From positions 806,001 through 870,000 of the forward strand of contig NZ_JACGLS010000001.1 of assembly GCF_014062345.1 (NCBI RefSeq): a DNA stretch of 64,000 nt, given 5' to 3'. Within the stretch, counting starts at the first letter, position 1, and every line of letters starts with the position of its first letter. Source of the DNA: Tenacibaculum pelagium (GTDB taxonomy: Bacteria > Bacteroidota > Bacteroidia > Flavobacteriales > Flavobacteriaceae). The position numbers were made by a program, and so were the translations under genes. A model generated the notes under the pieces. The model worked only from the letters and a program-made list of their open reading frames with translations, had not been told where the DNA came from and ran no database searches. Shown piece by piece: positions 7,037 through 16,861 of this stretch.

Positions 7037-10000
7037 TTATTTGATGTCTTGTAATAATACCTCAACTGCTTTTTTTAATTGAGTATCTTCTCCTCTATCT
7101 TTCCAACCCGGGGCATTTTTCACTAAATAATCTGGTACCGCTGGAGCATCATTTTCCATATTTTTTCCTGATTTCTTAACAAACCAGGCTCTAAATGGCA
7201 TGCGAATATATCCGTTTTGCAAACCTTTTCCTCCTGTAGAAATTACCGCTCCAAAAGTAGGCTGACCAACTAATTTACCTAATCCTAAGTTTTTAAATGC
7301 GTGTGAGAAAATTTCAGCATTCGAATAACTATTTTCATTACACAAAGCAACTACTGGCTTTGTATTTACCGATAAAATAGCACGCTCATTAAACGGATAA
7401 TTCTTACTGTATTTTTTATGACTTTTTAAAGTTTTAGCAGCTCCTCTAGGAACTGTATATGCATGTTGATCTACATTTAAAACAGCCATTAAACGATCGG
7501 TTGTCCAACCACCACCATTATAACGAACATCAATAACAATTCCTTTTTTACCATATCCACTTGCTTTTAACTCTCTTTCAAAACGTTCAAAACTTGGTTG
7601 ATTCATTCCTTGAATATGAATATAACCCAATTGTCCGTTTGAATATTCATCTACTAGTTTCTTACGAGAATCTATCCAAGCTTCATATTGCTGACTTCTA
7701 ATTGATCTTTGTGGGCGAATAACCACATCTTTTCCGTTCTTTAAACTCAACAACACTTCGTTACCTTGAGTTTGCTTTAACAGCTTATAGAAGTTAGTGT
7801 TTTTATCAATCTTATTTCCATTAACAGCAACAATAACATCCCCTACTTTTAATTTACTTTTCGATTTATCTGCAACTGTATTTGGTAAAACATAATTTAC
7901 TTTTACTCCTCCGTTTACATTCGTTACATCTAAACCTAACAATCCGATCTTTTCATTCACATTTCTTGGAGCTCTACCTCGATACCCCATATGACTTGCA
8001 TTTAACTGCCCTAACAATAAGTTATACATATATGAATAATCCTGATGCGTAGTTGCAGAAAGTACCCAAGGCTTATATTTTTTCACTAAAGCATCCCAAT
8101 CATACCCATGGAATTCAGGATCGTAAAAACCAGCTGTTAATGCCCTAATTCCTTCGTTAAAAATTTGCTCGCATTCTTTTTTACTATTCTTAGTATAAGT
8201 CGCCGAATGTGGCAACTTGGTAACTTTGTCAGACTTTGTATCTAATTGACTTAAACTACCTCTTGAAGTAAAATAAACTTTCCCTTTATTTTCTGTAATA
8301 CCCCTTGCACCACTAACTCCCTTAATAGCTTTAGGTTTACTTCCATCCCACTTCACCTTATAAGTACTTCTTTTTTTACTAGCAGGATTTGTTGCTGAGA
8401 AATAAATAAACTTACTATCTGCACTAAACACAGGGCTATACTCATTATCTTGTAAAGAAGTAACTTGAACTAAACGGTCGTAAATTCTATCTTGATCTAT
8501 TTTAACAACAACTTTTTTCTTCTTCTTTTTCTTCTTATCCTTTTTATCTAATTTTTTCTCATCTTTCTTTTCTGGATAATAAGCGCCTTCTTCGTGATCT
8601 CTTTTAGATTTTTCCCAATCAGGCTTTTCTAACCAAACCATCCAAACATCATAATTAATTCCACTTCTGTTTGATAAAAAAGCTAACTTTTTACCATCTG
8701 CACTCCAAACAGGGTTACGATCGCTTCGTGGATGCATTGATACATTCATTTTTATTGAAGGATCTTTGATTGATTGAATAAAAATCTCACTATCAAAATT
8801 TAAATCTTCTTGAGAGTAGGCTAAGTATTTACTATCTGGACTCCAAGATACATCTTCGGCAGCTGCCCAAGAGTTAGAATACTCTTTAGGGTTTACTATT
8901 TTTCCATCTTTTAAATCAGCAACCATTAAAATTCCTCTACCTATTTGGTACGCAATTTTCTTTCCGTTTGGTGACACTAATGAACCTTCAACATCTTCTT
9001 TACTCTTCGTTAGTTTCGTAACTTTTGTTTTTAAGCTACGATGTAAACCAACTAATGTATCTGTAGATACAGCACTGTATAATTGATAAACCCCATCTCT
9101 ATCTGAAGAAAAAACAACAGTTTTGTTATCAATCCATTGTGGATTACGATCTCTAAACGAATGCTTACTTACATTATTAGAGCGCTTTTTCTCTTTATTA
9201 TTTTGCTTAACAAATATTTCTCCATTAATTTCTAAAGCGATACTTTTTCCATCAGGTGAAACTGCATAACTACTAATTCCGTTAGAAACTGTTTTTGTTT
9301 CTTCTTCTTCGAAACGATTATCAGAAGAAATATTTAGATTGATTTTTTGCTTTGATCCATTTTCAACTTTAAATAAGTTTACTCCAGTTAAATAAATAAT
9401 AGTTCCGTTATTGCTTACTGAATAAGAACGCACTCCATCTTTTTTCTCTGATGTTAATTGAGTAGCAGCTCCATTAGCAGTTCCATTTGAAGAAACTGAC
9501 TGTTTATATACATTATACCTTCCGCTTTTAGCTCCTACATAATATAAATTACCTGAAGCATCCCACATTGGCGAATGATCGTTTTTAATACTCGTTGTAA
9601 TTTGATGATACTGCTTTGTTTGAGTATTATAAACCCAAATATCTCGCTGTGCAGAACCTGAATAATCTTCACGCGCAATACGACAAGCTCCTTTTGTAAA
9701 AGCAATTAGTTTACCGTTTGGTGAAACCGAAGCCATCTCTCCATAAGCAGTTAATAATCGTTGAGGTGTACCTCCGTTATCATTAACACTATACATTTGT
9801 GCATCCCATTCAGGACCGCGATATACTCTTCTAGTTGTAAAAATTATCTCTCCATCCTTTGTCCAATCTGTTGGAGTATTTGCAGTAGGATAATACGTCA
9901 ACTGTTTAGGAACTCCTCCGTTTAGAGAAGTCGTAAACACATTATCATTACCCTTTCGATTAGATGAAAACGCTAAAGCTGTTCCGTTTGCATTCCATAC

Positions 10001-10204
10001 TGGATTACTCTCGTATCCTTTATGAATTGTTAATCGACTTGTTTGTTGTGTAGTAAAATTATAGGTCCAAATATCTCCATGATAACTAAATGCCATTTGA
10101 GTAGCATCTGGACTAATAGCTGGTTTACGAATTAAATTATTTTGAGCCAGCAGAAAATTACTTGTAATTATTGCAATTACAATAAGTATTTTTTTTGAAG
10201 TCAT
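7037..10204 (-). CDS. Tricorn-like S41 family protease, secreted
   Basis: A 1055-residue protein with a signal peptide (about 1-20, ending in FLLAQ). The first 640 residues form two beta-propellers of PD40/TolB-like repeats ('SPDG/SADGKKLAF' motifs recur). A helical C1 domain follows (about 690-770; 'NASHMGY' carries the Ser-His pair), then a PDZ domain (about 775-870) and the S41 catalytic core with the nucleophile in SYSNAEIF (Ser about 961). It probably degrades peptides in the periplasm. A lysine-rich insert near residues 543-565 separates the propellers from the protease half. It is transcribed alone: terminator downstream, and an 18-bp palindrome just before its start. Confidence 0.9.
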   Translation of the reverse strand: MTSKKILIVIAIITSNFLLAQNNLIRKPAISPDATQMAFSYHGDIWTYNFTTQQTSRLTIHKGYESNPVWNANGTALAFSSNRKGNDNVFTTSLNGGVPKQLTYYPTANTPTDWTKDGEIIFTTRRVYRGPEWDAQMYSVNDNGGTPQRLLTAYGEMASVSPNGKLIAFTKGACRIAREDYSGSAQRDIWVYNTQTKQYHQITTSIKNDHSPMWDASGNLYYVGAKSGRYNVYKQSVSSNGTANGAATQLTSEKKDGVRSYSVSNNGTIIYLTGVNLFKVENGSKQKINLNISSDNRFEEEETKTVSNGISSYAVSPDGKSIALEINGEIFVKQNNKEKKRSNNVSKHSFRDRNPQWIDNKTVVFSSDRDGVYQLYSAVSTDTLVGLHRSLKTKVTKLTKSKEDVEGSLVSPNGKKIAYQIGRGILMVADLKDGKIVNPKEYSNSWAAAEDVSWSPDSKYLAYSQEDLNFDSEIFIQSIKDPSIKMNVSMHPRSDRNPVWSADGKKLAFLSNRSGINYDVWMVWLEKPDWEKSKRDHEEGAYYPEKKDEKKLDKKDKKKKKKKKVVVKIDQDRIYDRLVQVTSLQDNEYSPVFSADSKFIYFSATNPASKKRSTYKVKWDGSKPKAIKGVSGARGITENKGKVYFTSRGSLSQLDTKSDKVTKLPHSATYTKNSKKECEQIFNEGIRALTAGFYDPEFHGYDWDALVKKYKPWVLSATTHQDYSYMYNLLLGQLNASHMGYRGRAPRNVNEKIGLLGLDVTNVNGGVKVNYVLPNTVADKSKSKLKVGDVIVAVNGNKIDKNTNFYKLLKQTQGNEVLLSLKNGKDVVIRPQRSIRSQQYEAWIDSRKKLVDEYSNGQLGYIHIQGMNQPSFERFERELKASGYGKKGIVIDVRYNGGGWTTDRLMAVLNVDQHAYTVPRGAAKTLKSHKKYSKNYPFNERAILSVNTKPVVALCNENSYSNAEIFSHAFKNLGLGKLVGQPTFGAVISTGGKGLQNGYIRMPFRAWFVKKSGKNMENDAPAVPDYLVKNAPGWKDRGEDTQLKKAVEVLLQDIK

Positions 10205-10210
10205 TATAAA

Positions 10211-10228
10211 TAGTAGTTTAAACTACTA
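10211..10228. promoter_or_regulatory. Perfect 18-bp palindrome upstream of tricorn-like gene
   Basis: TAGTAGTTTAAACTACTA, ending 6 nt before the ATG at 10204. It overlaps a TATTTTAG sequence that may be the -7 element. It could be an operator or a leader hairpin; it lacks a T run, so it is not an obvious terminator for trpA. Confidence 0.5.
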
Positions 10229-10271
10229 AAATACTTTTTTCAAACTTCATTTAAGAAAAATTAGGAATACC

Positions 10272-11042
10272 TTAACAGTTCTTTATACTTTTAATAAAAC
10301 TATCAATTTTATTAACTCCATTTTCGTCTAACTCTTTTATAAAAGCTGAACCAATAATAGCTCCATTCATATACTTACAAGCTGTTGTGAATGTTTTATT
10401 GTCTGAAATACCAAAACCAACAATTAAATTACTTTGTAAATTCATTTCGTTTATTCTATTGAAATAAGCTATCTGTTGCTCCGATATTTCTCCCTTTGCT
10501 CCTGTAATTGATGCTGATGCTACTACATAAATAAATGCTTCTGTTAACGAATCTATTTTACGAATACGTTCTTCAGATGTATGAGGAGTAATTAAAAACA
10601 CATTTACAATTCCATAACTCTTAAATAATTCTTGGTAATGATTTTCGAATTCAATCATTGGTAAATCTGGAATAATAACTGTGTCAATTCCACACTCTTT
10701 TACTTTTTGACAGAACTCATGCTCTCCATATTTGATTATTTGATTTAAATACCCCATTAAAACTAAAGGAGTCTTATTGTTTTCTTTTATTGAAAACAAT
10801 TGTTCAAAAACAACTTCTAAATTCATTCCATTATCAAGAGCTACTGAACTACTATGTTGTATTGTTGGTCCGTCTGCCAAAGGATCAGAATATGGCAATC
10901 CTACTTCAATAAAATCAACCCCATTTGAACTTAAGTTATTAATTATAGCCGTAGTGTCGTTTAATTTAGGAAAACCAGCTGTAAAAAATATAGACAATAA
11001 ATTTTGACTCTTTTCTTTAAATATTTTTTTAATCGAATTCAT
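10272..11042 (-). CDS. trpA: Tryptophan synthase alpha subunit
   Basis: Cleaves indole-3-glycerol phosphate to indole and glyceraldehyde 3-phosphate, passing indole to TrpB. The 256-residue TIM barrel has the catalytic Glu46 and Asp57 in 'DFIEVGLPYSDPLADGPT', and the phosphate-binding loops 'ASITGAKG' and 'GFGIS' near the C-terminus. It is the last gene of the trp operon, 2 nt after trpB. No clear hairpin terminator follows it before the tricorn-like gene. Confidence 0.97.
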   Translation of the reverse strand: MNSIKKIFKEKSQNLLSIFFTAGFPKLNDTTAIINNLSSNGVDFIEVGLPYSDPLADGPTIQHSSSVALDNGMNLEVVFEQLFSIKENNKTPLVLMGYLNQIIKYGEHEFCQKVKECGIDTVIIPDLPMIEFENHYQELFKSYGIVNVFLITPHTSEERIRKIDSLTEAFIYVVASASITGAKGEISEQQIAYFNRINEMNLQSNLIVGFGISDNKTFTTACKYMNGAIIGSAFIKELDENGVNKIDSFIKSIKNC

Positions 11043-11044
11043 TT

Positions 11045-12223
11045 TTATTCTTCTAAATGATTGATGTACGTTTCTAAATCTTTATCTCCTCTACCTGATA
11101 AATTAATCACCACAACTTGGTCTTTTTTCAAATCCATTTTTGGTAAAACTGCTAATGCATGCGCACTTTCTAATGCTGGAATAATTCCTTCTATCTTCGT
11201 TAATTCATAAGCAGCATTTAACGCTTCTTTATCAGTAGCATTCATAAACTTCGCACGTTTTGTTTCATGTAAATACGCATGTAAAGGACCAACCCCGGGA
11301 TAATCTAATCCTGCTGAAATAGAGTATGGTTCCACAATTTGTCCATATTCGTCTTGCATTAAAATAGTTTTACTTCCATGAATTACACCAACTTCACCTA
11401 ATTGAGAAGTTGCTGCACTTTCACCGGAATTCACTCCTAAACCAGCAGCTTCAACCGCTATTAACTCAACATCTTTATCCTCTAAGTAATGATAAAAAGC
11501 ACCTGCAGCATTCGATCCCCCACCAACACAAGCAACAATCGTATCTGGATTTTCTTTACCAGTTTGCGTTTTTAATTGCGTCTTCATCTCTTCAGAAATC
11601 ACCGCTTGCAAACGTGCAACCATGTCAGGATATGGATGCGGCCCAACAACAGAACCAATTAAATAATACGTTTCAGGGTTTTGAATCCAATAGCGAATTG
11701 CTTCGTTAGTTGCATCTTTTAAAGTTTTGCTTCCGCTTGTGGCAGGAACCACTTTTGCTCCTAACATTTTCATACGAGCAACATTTGGTGCTTGTCGTTT
11801 AATATCTGTTTCTCCCATAAAAACAACACACTCCAAATCCATCAAAGCACAAACCGTAGCAGTAGCCACTCCATGCTGTCCCGCTCCTGTTTCAGCAATA
11901 ATTTTAGTTTTACCTAAGTGTTTTGCTACTAAAATTTGACCAATTGTATTGTTTACTTTATGTGCTCCTGTATGGTTTAAATCTTCACGTTTTAAATAAA
12001 TAGTTGCTCCATATTTTTCAGACAATCTTTTTGCTAAATACAACGGACTTGGGCGACCAACATAATGTTGTAACAAATCTTTGTATTCTTTTTGAAACGC
12101 TTCTGATGCAAGAATATTTAAATAATTATCTTCTAATTCTTTTACATTTGGATATAATAACTCTGGAATAAATGCGCCTCCGAATTGCCCATAATACCCT
12201 TCTTTAGTTGGTTGAAATTTCAT
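11045..12223 (-). CDS. trpB: Tryptophan synthase beta subunit
   Basis: PLP enzyme condensing indole with serine to give tryptophan. The 392 residues are normal length for TrpB1. PLP-binding Lys89 lies in [13 protein letters not shown], the 'ETGAGQHG' loop binds the substrate carboxylate, and the glycine-rich phosphate loop is '[10 protein letters not shown]'. It starts 8 nt after the 70-residue ORF and ends 2 nt before trpA, so the synthase subunits are co-translated. Confidence 0.98.
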   Translation of the reverse strand: MKFQPTKEGYYGQFGGAFIPELLYPNVKELEDNYLNILASEAFQKEYKDLLQHYVGRPSPLYLAKRLSEKYGATIYLKREDLNHTGAHKVNNTIGQILVAKHLGKTKIIAETGAGQHGVATATVCALMDLECVVFMGETDIKRQAPNVARMKMLGAKVVPATSGSKTLKDATNEAIRYWIQNPETYYLIGSVVGPHPYPDMVARLQAVISEEMKTQLKTQTGKENPDTIVACVGGGSNAAGAFYHYLEDKDVELIAVEAAGLGVNSGESAATSQLGEVGVIHGSKTILMQDEYGQIVEPYSISAGLDYPGVGPLHAYLHETKRAKFMNATDKEALNAAYELTKIEGIIPALESAHALAVLPKMDLKKDQVVVINLSGRGDKDLETYINHLEE

Positions 12224-12231
12224 TTTTTATT

Positions 12232-12444
12232 TTATTCAAAGTACCAGTTATTTCTACCTGTACTATTTAACCAATTTCTTAGTTCTTTTTTTATTTTATC
12301 TTTTTTGTTTTTATCTACCCCTCTTATCCAAATACCAAAATAACCATGAGGATTTTCACATGATATTTTAAATTCATACTTTTCATTGTCTATTAAACAT
12401 TTGACACACCCTCCTCTTCCTTCATGAACTACTTCAAAATTCAT
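12232..12444 (-). CDS. Small 70-residue protein inside the trp operon, unknown
   Basis: I do not recognise this protein. It is 70 residues, soluble, charged, with two cysteines close together (GGCVKCLID, about residues 13 and 16) and three tryptophans, two of them in the C-terminal 15 residues (ending NNWYFE). Its ATG overlaps the trpF stop by 4 nt (ATGA), and trpB follows after 8 nt. The coupling makes it a real, co-translated gene and not chance. The CxxC-like pair could bind metal, but nothing else supports that. It is an unusual insertion in the otherwise standard order trpF-trpB. Confidence 0.75.
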   Translation of the reverse strand: MNFEVVHEGRGGCVKCLIDNEKYEFKISCENPHGYFGIWIRGVDKNKKDKIKKELRNWLNSTGRNNWYFE

Positions 12445-13097
12445 CCCAATAGACTTTTAAATTTCTTTATTTTTTTTATTGATTTTAAACCAGCCTCTGT
12501 TTCAAACTTACTATTTACATCTAAAGCGTAAATAGGTAAGCTAGTTTTTTGTAATTCTTTTATCGTTGCTATCTCATTTAACCCTATTCCTCCACTTAAA
12601 AAAAATGGTTTAGTAGAATTATAATTCTCTAAGAGCTTCCAATTAAAAGTTATACCGTTTCCTCCTCTTTCTTTTCCTTTCGTATCAAATAAAAAGTAAT
12701 CTACTAGCTCTTCGTATGGCTTTATTTTTTCAAAATTAAAATCATCTTTAACTCCAAAAACCTTAACAATTTCTGGTATTTTATATTTTGATCTTTGATG
12801 CTTTTCTGCAATACTTTCAGTAAATATTGTTTTTAATTTAGCTACATATTCTGGAGATTCATCTCCATGTAATTGCACCATTTTTAACCCATATTCCTCA
12901 ACTAACGAAACTACAATTTCTGGAATCTCATTTACAAAAACACCAGCTTTTTTTATTTCTTTTGGTAGTTCAGGAATGATTCCTTCAAAATTTCTTGGGG
13001 ATCTATCATAGAAAATAAATCCCAAATAATCAGGATTCAACTCAGCTACTTGCTGAATATTTTCTATATACTTCATTCCACAAACTTTCAGTTTCAT
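12441..13097 (-). CDS. trpF: Phosphoribosylanthranilate isomerase
   Basis: Amadori isomerase converting phosphoribosylanthranilate to CdRP. The 218-residue TIM barrel starts MKLKVCGMKYIENI, with the catalytic Cys6 in the family motif KxCG, and has the catalytic Asp in 'YFLFDTKGKERGGNG' and the phosphate loop 'FFLSGGIGLNEI'. It lies 2 nt after trpC and overlaps the 70-residue ORF by 4 nt. Confidence 0.96.
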   Translation of the reverse strand: MKLKVCGMKYIENIQQVAELNPDYLGFIFYDRSPRNFEGIIPELPKEIKKAGVFVNEIPEIVVSLVEEYGLKMVQLHGDESPEYVAKLKTIFTESIAEKHQRSKYKIPEIVKVFGVKDDFNFEKIKPYEELVDYFLFDTKGKERGGNGITFNWKLLENYNSTKPFFLSGGIGLNEIATIKELQKTSLPIYALDVNSKFETEAGLKSIKKIKKFKSLLG

Positions 13098-13099
13098 CT

Positions 13100-13888
13100 T
13101 TATCTAATTTGGTCTATAAATTCTTTACAAGCTTGTCCTGGATTATCAGTTTTCATAAAAGTTTCACCTATTAAAAACCCTTGAAAACCATGCTCTTTTA
13201 ATCCTGTAATAATTCTTGGATCTGAAATTCCACTTTCAGAAACTTTAAGTGCCGAATCTGGAATTTGACTTGCTAATTTCATCGAATGCTCTAAATCAAC
13301 CTCAAATGTTTTAAGATTGCGGTTATTAATTCCGATTATCTTATTATCTAAATCATTAACCTTATCTAAATCTTCTTGGGTGTGCACTTCATATAAAACC
13401 TCTAAACCTAAATCGTTCGCTAATTGTCCGTAATTTTTCAACTCTTGTGCCGTTAAACAAGCAGCGATTAACAAAACTACATCAGCTCCAATAGCCTTAG
13501 CTTCTACAATTTGAAAACCATCAACAATAAAGTCTTTTCTTAAAATTGGTTTTAGTTGATTTACAGTTCTAGCTTCTAATAAATCAGCCATTGTACCTCC
13601 AAAAAACGAAGTATCTGTTAATATAGATTGTCCTGCTACATTGGCATCTAAATAACCTTCTGTAACCTCAATAATGGTAGACTTATCGTTAATAACCCCT
13701 TTTGATGGAGATTGACGTTTAAATTCAGCTATAATACCTGTTGAACCAACTTGTAACAACGATTTCTTTAATGAAAAAGGAGCATTTTTAAAATTAGGAC
13801 TTTCTACTAATTTCTTAACAGGAACTTCAGCTTTTATCTTTGCTATTTCTGTTTTTTTAAACGCGATTATTTTATCTAAAATGGTCAT
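13100..13888 (-). CDS. trpC: Indole-3-glycerol-phosphate synthase
   Basis: Ring-closing decarboxylase converting CdRP to indole-3-glycerol phosphate. The 262-residue barrel has the signature IIAEFKRQSPSKG (about 52-64) with the catalytic Lys, the 'LRKDFIVDGFQI' strand with a second catalytic Lys, 'IGINNRNLKTFEVDL' and 'SESGI'. It stands alone and is not fused to trpF as in enterobacteria. It is separated from trpD by 1 nt and from trpF by 2 nt. Confidence 0.97.
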   Translation of the reverse strand: MTILDKIIAFKKTEIAKIKAEVPVKKLVESPNFKNAPFSLKKSLLQVGSTGIIAEFKRQSPSKGVINDKSTIIEVTEGYLDANVAGQSILTDTSFFGGTMADLLEARTVNQLKPILRKDFIVDGFQIVEAKAIGADVVLLIAACLTAQELKNYGQLANDLGLEVLYEVHTQEDLDKVNDLDNKIIGINNRNLKTFEVDLEHSMKLASQIPDSALKVSESGISDPRIITGLKEHGFQGFLIGETFMKTDNPGQACKEFIDQIR

Positions 13889-13889
13889 T

Positions 13890-14876
13890 TTAACTTACTA
13901 ATTTTTCTAATGATTTTTTTGCTTTTAATCCAAAAAGAGAATCTTTTGCTTCTTCAAAAGCAGTTTCAAAACTCTTATTTTCATCAAACGTTTTTAATGC
14001 AAATGCAGTATTTGTCAAAACTACATTATTCTGCTGTTCTGTGCCTTTTCCATTGATAATATTTACAAAAATTTTAGCAGCTTCTGCAACAGTATCACCT
14101 CCAAAAATATCTGATTGTAAAATTTGTTTTTGATTTAAATCGGATGGTGAGATTTGTTGTTCTGATTCTTTTGTAAATAGTTTAAAATCTCCTGTTAACG
14201 AAATTTCATCATAGCCATCTAACGCGTGTACCACTCCATAATTCACTTTCGACTGTTGTAATATATAGTTGTAAACTCTGGCTACTTCTAAATTAAAAAC
14301 ACCTACTAATTGGTTTTGAGGTGAACTTGGGTTTACCAAAGGCCCTAACATATTAAAAAATGTTTTTACACCTAATTCTCTTCTAATAGGGGCAACAACT
14401 TTCATTGCTGGATGAAATAATGGCGCATGTAAAAAACAAATATTCGCTTCTTCTAACTGATGCTTTAAAACACTTTCGTCATTGGTAAATTTATAACCTA
14501 AAAACTCCAACATATTTGAAGATCCTGAAGCTGATGACACTCCGTAATTACCATGCTTAGCAACTTTATTTCCAGTTCCTGCAACAATAAATGACGTTAG
14601 TGTTGAAATATTAAAGGTGTTTTTTCCATCTCCTCCTGTTCCACATAAATCAATCGTATTAAAGTCTGACAAATCTACTTTTACAGCTAATTCCAATAAT
14701 GCTTCTCTAAATCCAGATAACTCATCAACCGAAACCGGACGCATTAAAAACACCGTTATAAAAGCTGCTATTTGAGAAGCGTTATATTTTTCTTGCGCTA
14801 TATTTATTAAGACTTCTTTCGATTGGTCTTTAGTTAATCTTTTCTGTTCGAAAAGTGTATTTAATATTTTTTTCAT
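13890..14876 (-). CDS. trpD: Anthranilate phosphoribosyltransferase
   Basis: Transfers phosphoribosyl from PRPP to anthranilate. The 328 residues contain the PRPP loop CGTGGDGKNTFNIST starting at Cys78, 'KHGNYGVSSASGSSN' and 'FFNMLGPLVNP', all standard. It is a stand-alone enzyme with no TrpG fusion. The start overlaps the last base of the trpG stop (TAATG), and trpC follows after 1 nt. Confidence 0.97.
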   Translation of the reverse strand: MKKILNTLFEQKRLTKDQSKEVLINIAQEKYNASQIAAFITVFLMRPVSVDELSGFREALLELAVKVDLSDFNTIDLCGTGGDGKNTFNISTLTSFIVAGTGNKVAKHGNYGVSSASGSSNMLEFLGYKFTNDESVLKHQLEEANICFLHAPLFHPAMKVVAPIRRELGVKTFFNMLGPLVNPSSPQNQLVGVFNLEVARVYNYILQQSKVNYGVVHALDGYDEISLTGDFKLFTKESEQQISPSDLNQKQILQSDIFGGDTVAEAAKIFVNIINGKGTEQQNNVVLTNTAFALKTFDENKSFETAFEEAKDSLFGLKAKKSLEKLVS

Positions 14877-15448
14877 TAGATACTTTCTATAAAATTCTGA
14901 ATCATCTTTTTTCCATCTGGAGTTAAGATACTTTCTGGATGAAATTGTACTGCCTCGATATGATATTCTTTATGACGTAATGCCATTACACTTCCAGCAT
15001 CATCAATTGCAGTAACTTCTAATTCTGACGGAAAATTATTGTGAGAAGCAATCCAAGAATGATAACGAGCTGCCTCAAATGTTTCTGGAATATTTTTAAA
15101 AGTAATTGTGTCATTCTTAAGCACTTTCATCTCAGTGGCAACTCCATGAAATACATCATTTAAATTTTCAAGTTCTCCACCAAAAACTTCAGTGATTGCC
15201 TGTAAACCTAAACACACTCCGAAAATTGGAATTTTACCTGCATACGCCTTAATCACTTCTTTTAAAATTCCTGCTTCGTCTGGAATCCCTGGTCCTGGTG
15301 ATAAAATAATTGCATCGTAGTTTTTAATTTCATCAACTAAAATTTCATCATTACGATATACATCTGGCAATTTCCCTGTAATATCTTCTACATAATGTAC
15401 CAAATTATAGGTAAACGAATCGTAATTATCTAATAGTAATATCTTCAT
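14876..15448 (-). CDS. trpG: Anthranilate synthase glutamine amidotransferase subunit
   Basis: Class I amidotransferase feeding ammonia to TrpE. The 190 residues carry the nucleophile Cys79 in FGVCLGLQ, the oxyanion loop 'SPGPGIPDEAG' and the His/Glu of 'VQFHPESILTPDG' near the C-terminus. In bacteria without a separate pabA this subunit may also serve folate synthesis; no pab gene is visible in the window. One nt separates it from trpE. Confidence 0.96.
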   Translation of the reverse strand: MKILLLDNYDSFTYNLVHYVEDITGKLPDVYRNDEILVDEIKNYDAIILSPGPGIPDEAGILKEVIKAYAGKIPIFGVCLGLQAITEVFGGELENLNDVFHGVATEMKVLKNDTITFKNIPETFEAARYHSWIASHNNFPSELEVTAIDDAGSVMALRHKEYHIEAVQFHPESILTPDGKKMIQNFIESI

Positions 15449-15449
15449 C

Positions 15450-16841
15450 TTATATCTCTTCTGCTAACACTAAAGCTTTCTTTAATGCTGCTAATTTATT
15501 ATTAACTTCTTGTAATTCGTTTTCCTCTTTCGAATTAATAACAATCCCTGCTCCTGCTTGATAGTACAATGTATTATTTTTACTTACAAACGAACGTATT
15601 GCAATTGCTTGATTTACGTTTCCGTTTAACCCAATAAAGCCTACACATCCACCGTAGAATCCTCGTGTTTGATTTTCGTATTTATCAATTAATTCCATCG
15701 CTTTATATTTTGGAGCTCCACTTAAAGTTCCAGCAGGAAAAGTATCTCCAACAATTTCAATTGGATTCCCTGTAATTTTACCCGTAACTGTAGATACCAA
15801 ATGAATTACATGACTAAAATATTGTACTTCTTTATAGGTTTCTACGGTTACATTAGTAGCATGTTTACTTAAATCATTACGTGCTAAATCTACCAACATT
15901 ACATGCTCTGCATTTTCCTTCGGATCATTAGCCAATTCTTTTGCTAATTCTCTATCTTTCTCATCATCTCCAGTTCTTCTAAAAGTACCCGCAATAGGGT
16001 TTATAATTGCCTCTTTAGCATCAATTTTTATCTGTGCTTCGGGTGAAGATCCCATTAATTTAAAACTTCCGTAATCGAAATAAAATAAATATGGTGATGG
16101 ATTTATAGAACGTAATGCTCTGTACACATTAAATTCATCTCCTTTAAATTTTTGTTGAAATTGACGAGATAACACTAATTGAAAAACATCTCCTCTTTTA
16201 CAGTGTTCTTTTGCTTTAGTAACGCTTTGTTTAAACTCCTCATCTGTAATATTAGAAGTTTCACTTCCTTCAAAATTAAATTGATATTTAGCAAATGATT
16301 GTGAGTTTACTAGATTAGATATTTCTGACAATCGAGACTCTTCACCTTCAGGAATATTTTCAATTAAAATTAATTCATTCTTAAAATGATTGATTGCAAC
16401 TATAAACCTAAAAAAACTGTATTGCAACATTGGAATTGCCGATGGTGATTTCTTTGAATCAAATTGTATTGTTTCAAAATACTGAACTGCATCAAAAGTA
16501 GTGTATCCATACAACCCATTGAATGATTTAATTTCATCTGAACAATCAACATCTATTAAATTACTGTAGCTATCAAACAGTTTATAAAAATTACGGTCTA
16601 TCGTTTTTCTACCTAACACTTCCTTTTTATATGAAAACGAAATGTCATTTTCATCAGCTTTGATAGTTATTAAAGGCTCAATACATAAAAAAGAATAACT
16701 ATTTTCTTTACTATGATAATCTGAACTTTCTAACAATAAGCTATTCGCATATTTATCTCGCGTACGTAAGTATAAACTCACCGGAGTAACAGTATCAGCT
16801 AATTGCTGTTTAGCTATTGTTGTAAACTTTATTTTATTCAT
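15450..16841 (-). CDS. trpE: Anthranilate synthase component I
   Basis: Makes anthranilate from chorismate and ammonia, the committed step. The 463-residue chorismate-binding protein has 'RGDVFQLVLSRQF', 'NPSPYLFYFDYG', 'PIAGTFRRTGDDEKD', 'FPAGTLSGAPK' and 'GAGIVINSKEENE', the ordered motifs of the family. The N-terminal region contains 'LLESSDYHSKENSYSF', resembling the LLES tryptophan feedback site. First structural gene of the operon, 80 nt after the leader peptide, with the attenuator hairpin between. Confidence 0.97.
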   Translation of the reverse strand: MNKIKFTTIAKQQLADTVTPVSLYLRTRDKYANSLLLESSDYHSKENSYSFLCIEPLITIKADENDISFSYKKEVLGRKTIDRNFYKLFDSYSNLIDVDCSDEIKSFNGLYGYTTFDAVQYFETIQFDSKKSPSAIPMLQYSFFRFIVAINHFKNELILIENIPEGEESRLSEISNLVNSQSFAKYQFNFEGSETSNITDEEFKQSVTKAKEHCKRGDVFQLVLSRQFQQKFKGDEFNVYRALRSINPSPYLFYFDYGSFKLMGSSPEAQIKIDAKEAIINPIAGTFRRTGDDEKDRELAKELANDPKENAEHVMLVDLARNDLSKHATNVTVETYKEVQYFSHVIHLVSTVTGKITGNPIEIVGDTFPAGTLSGAPKYKAMELIDKYENQTRGFYGGCVGFIGLNGNVNQAIAIRSFVSKNNTLYYQAGAGIVINSKEENELQEVNNKLAALKKALVLAEEI

Positions 16842-16861
16842 TCTTAAATTTATTGTAACAA

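Noticed and set aside
7037-10204. TolB itself as identity of the beta-propeller gene
   Set aside because: The propeller half looks TolB-like, but the PDZ and S41 protease half make it tricorn-like.
11410-11939. Plus-strand ORFs inside trpB
   Set aside because: Opposite-strand shadows of a strongly conserved gene, with unbalanced composition (rich in Gln, His and Leu).
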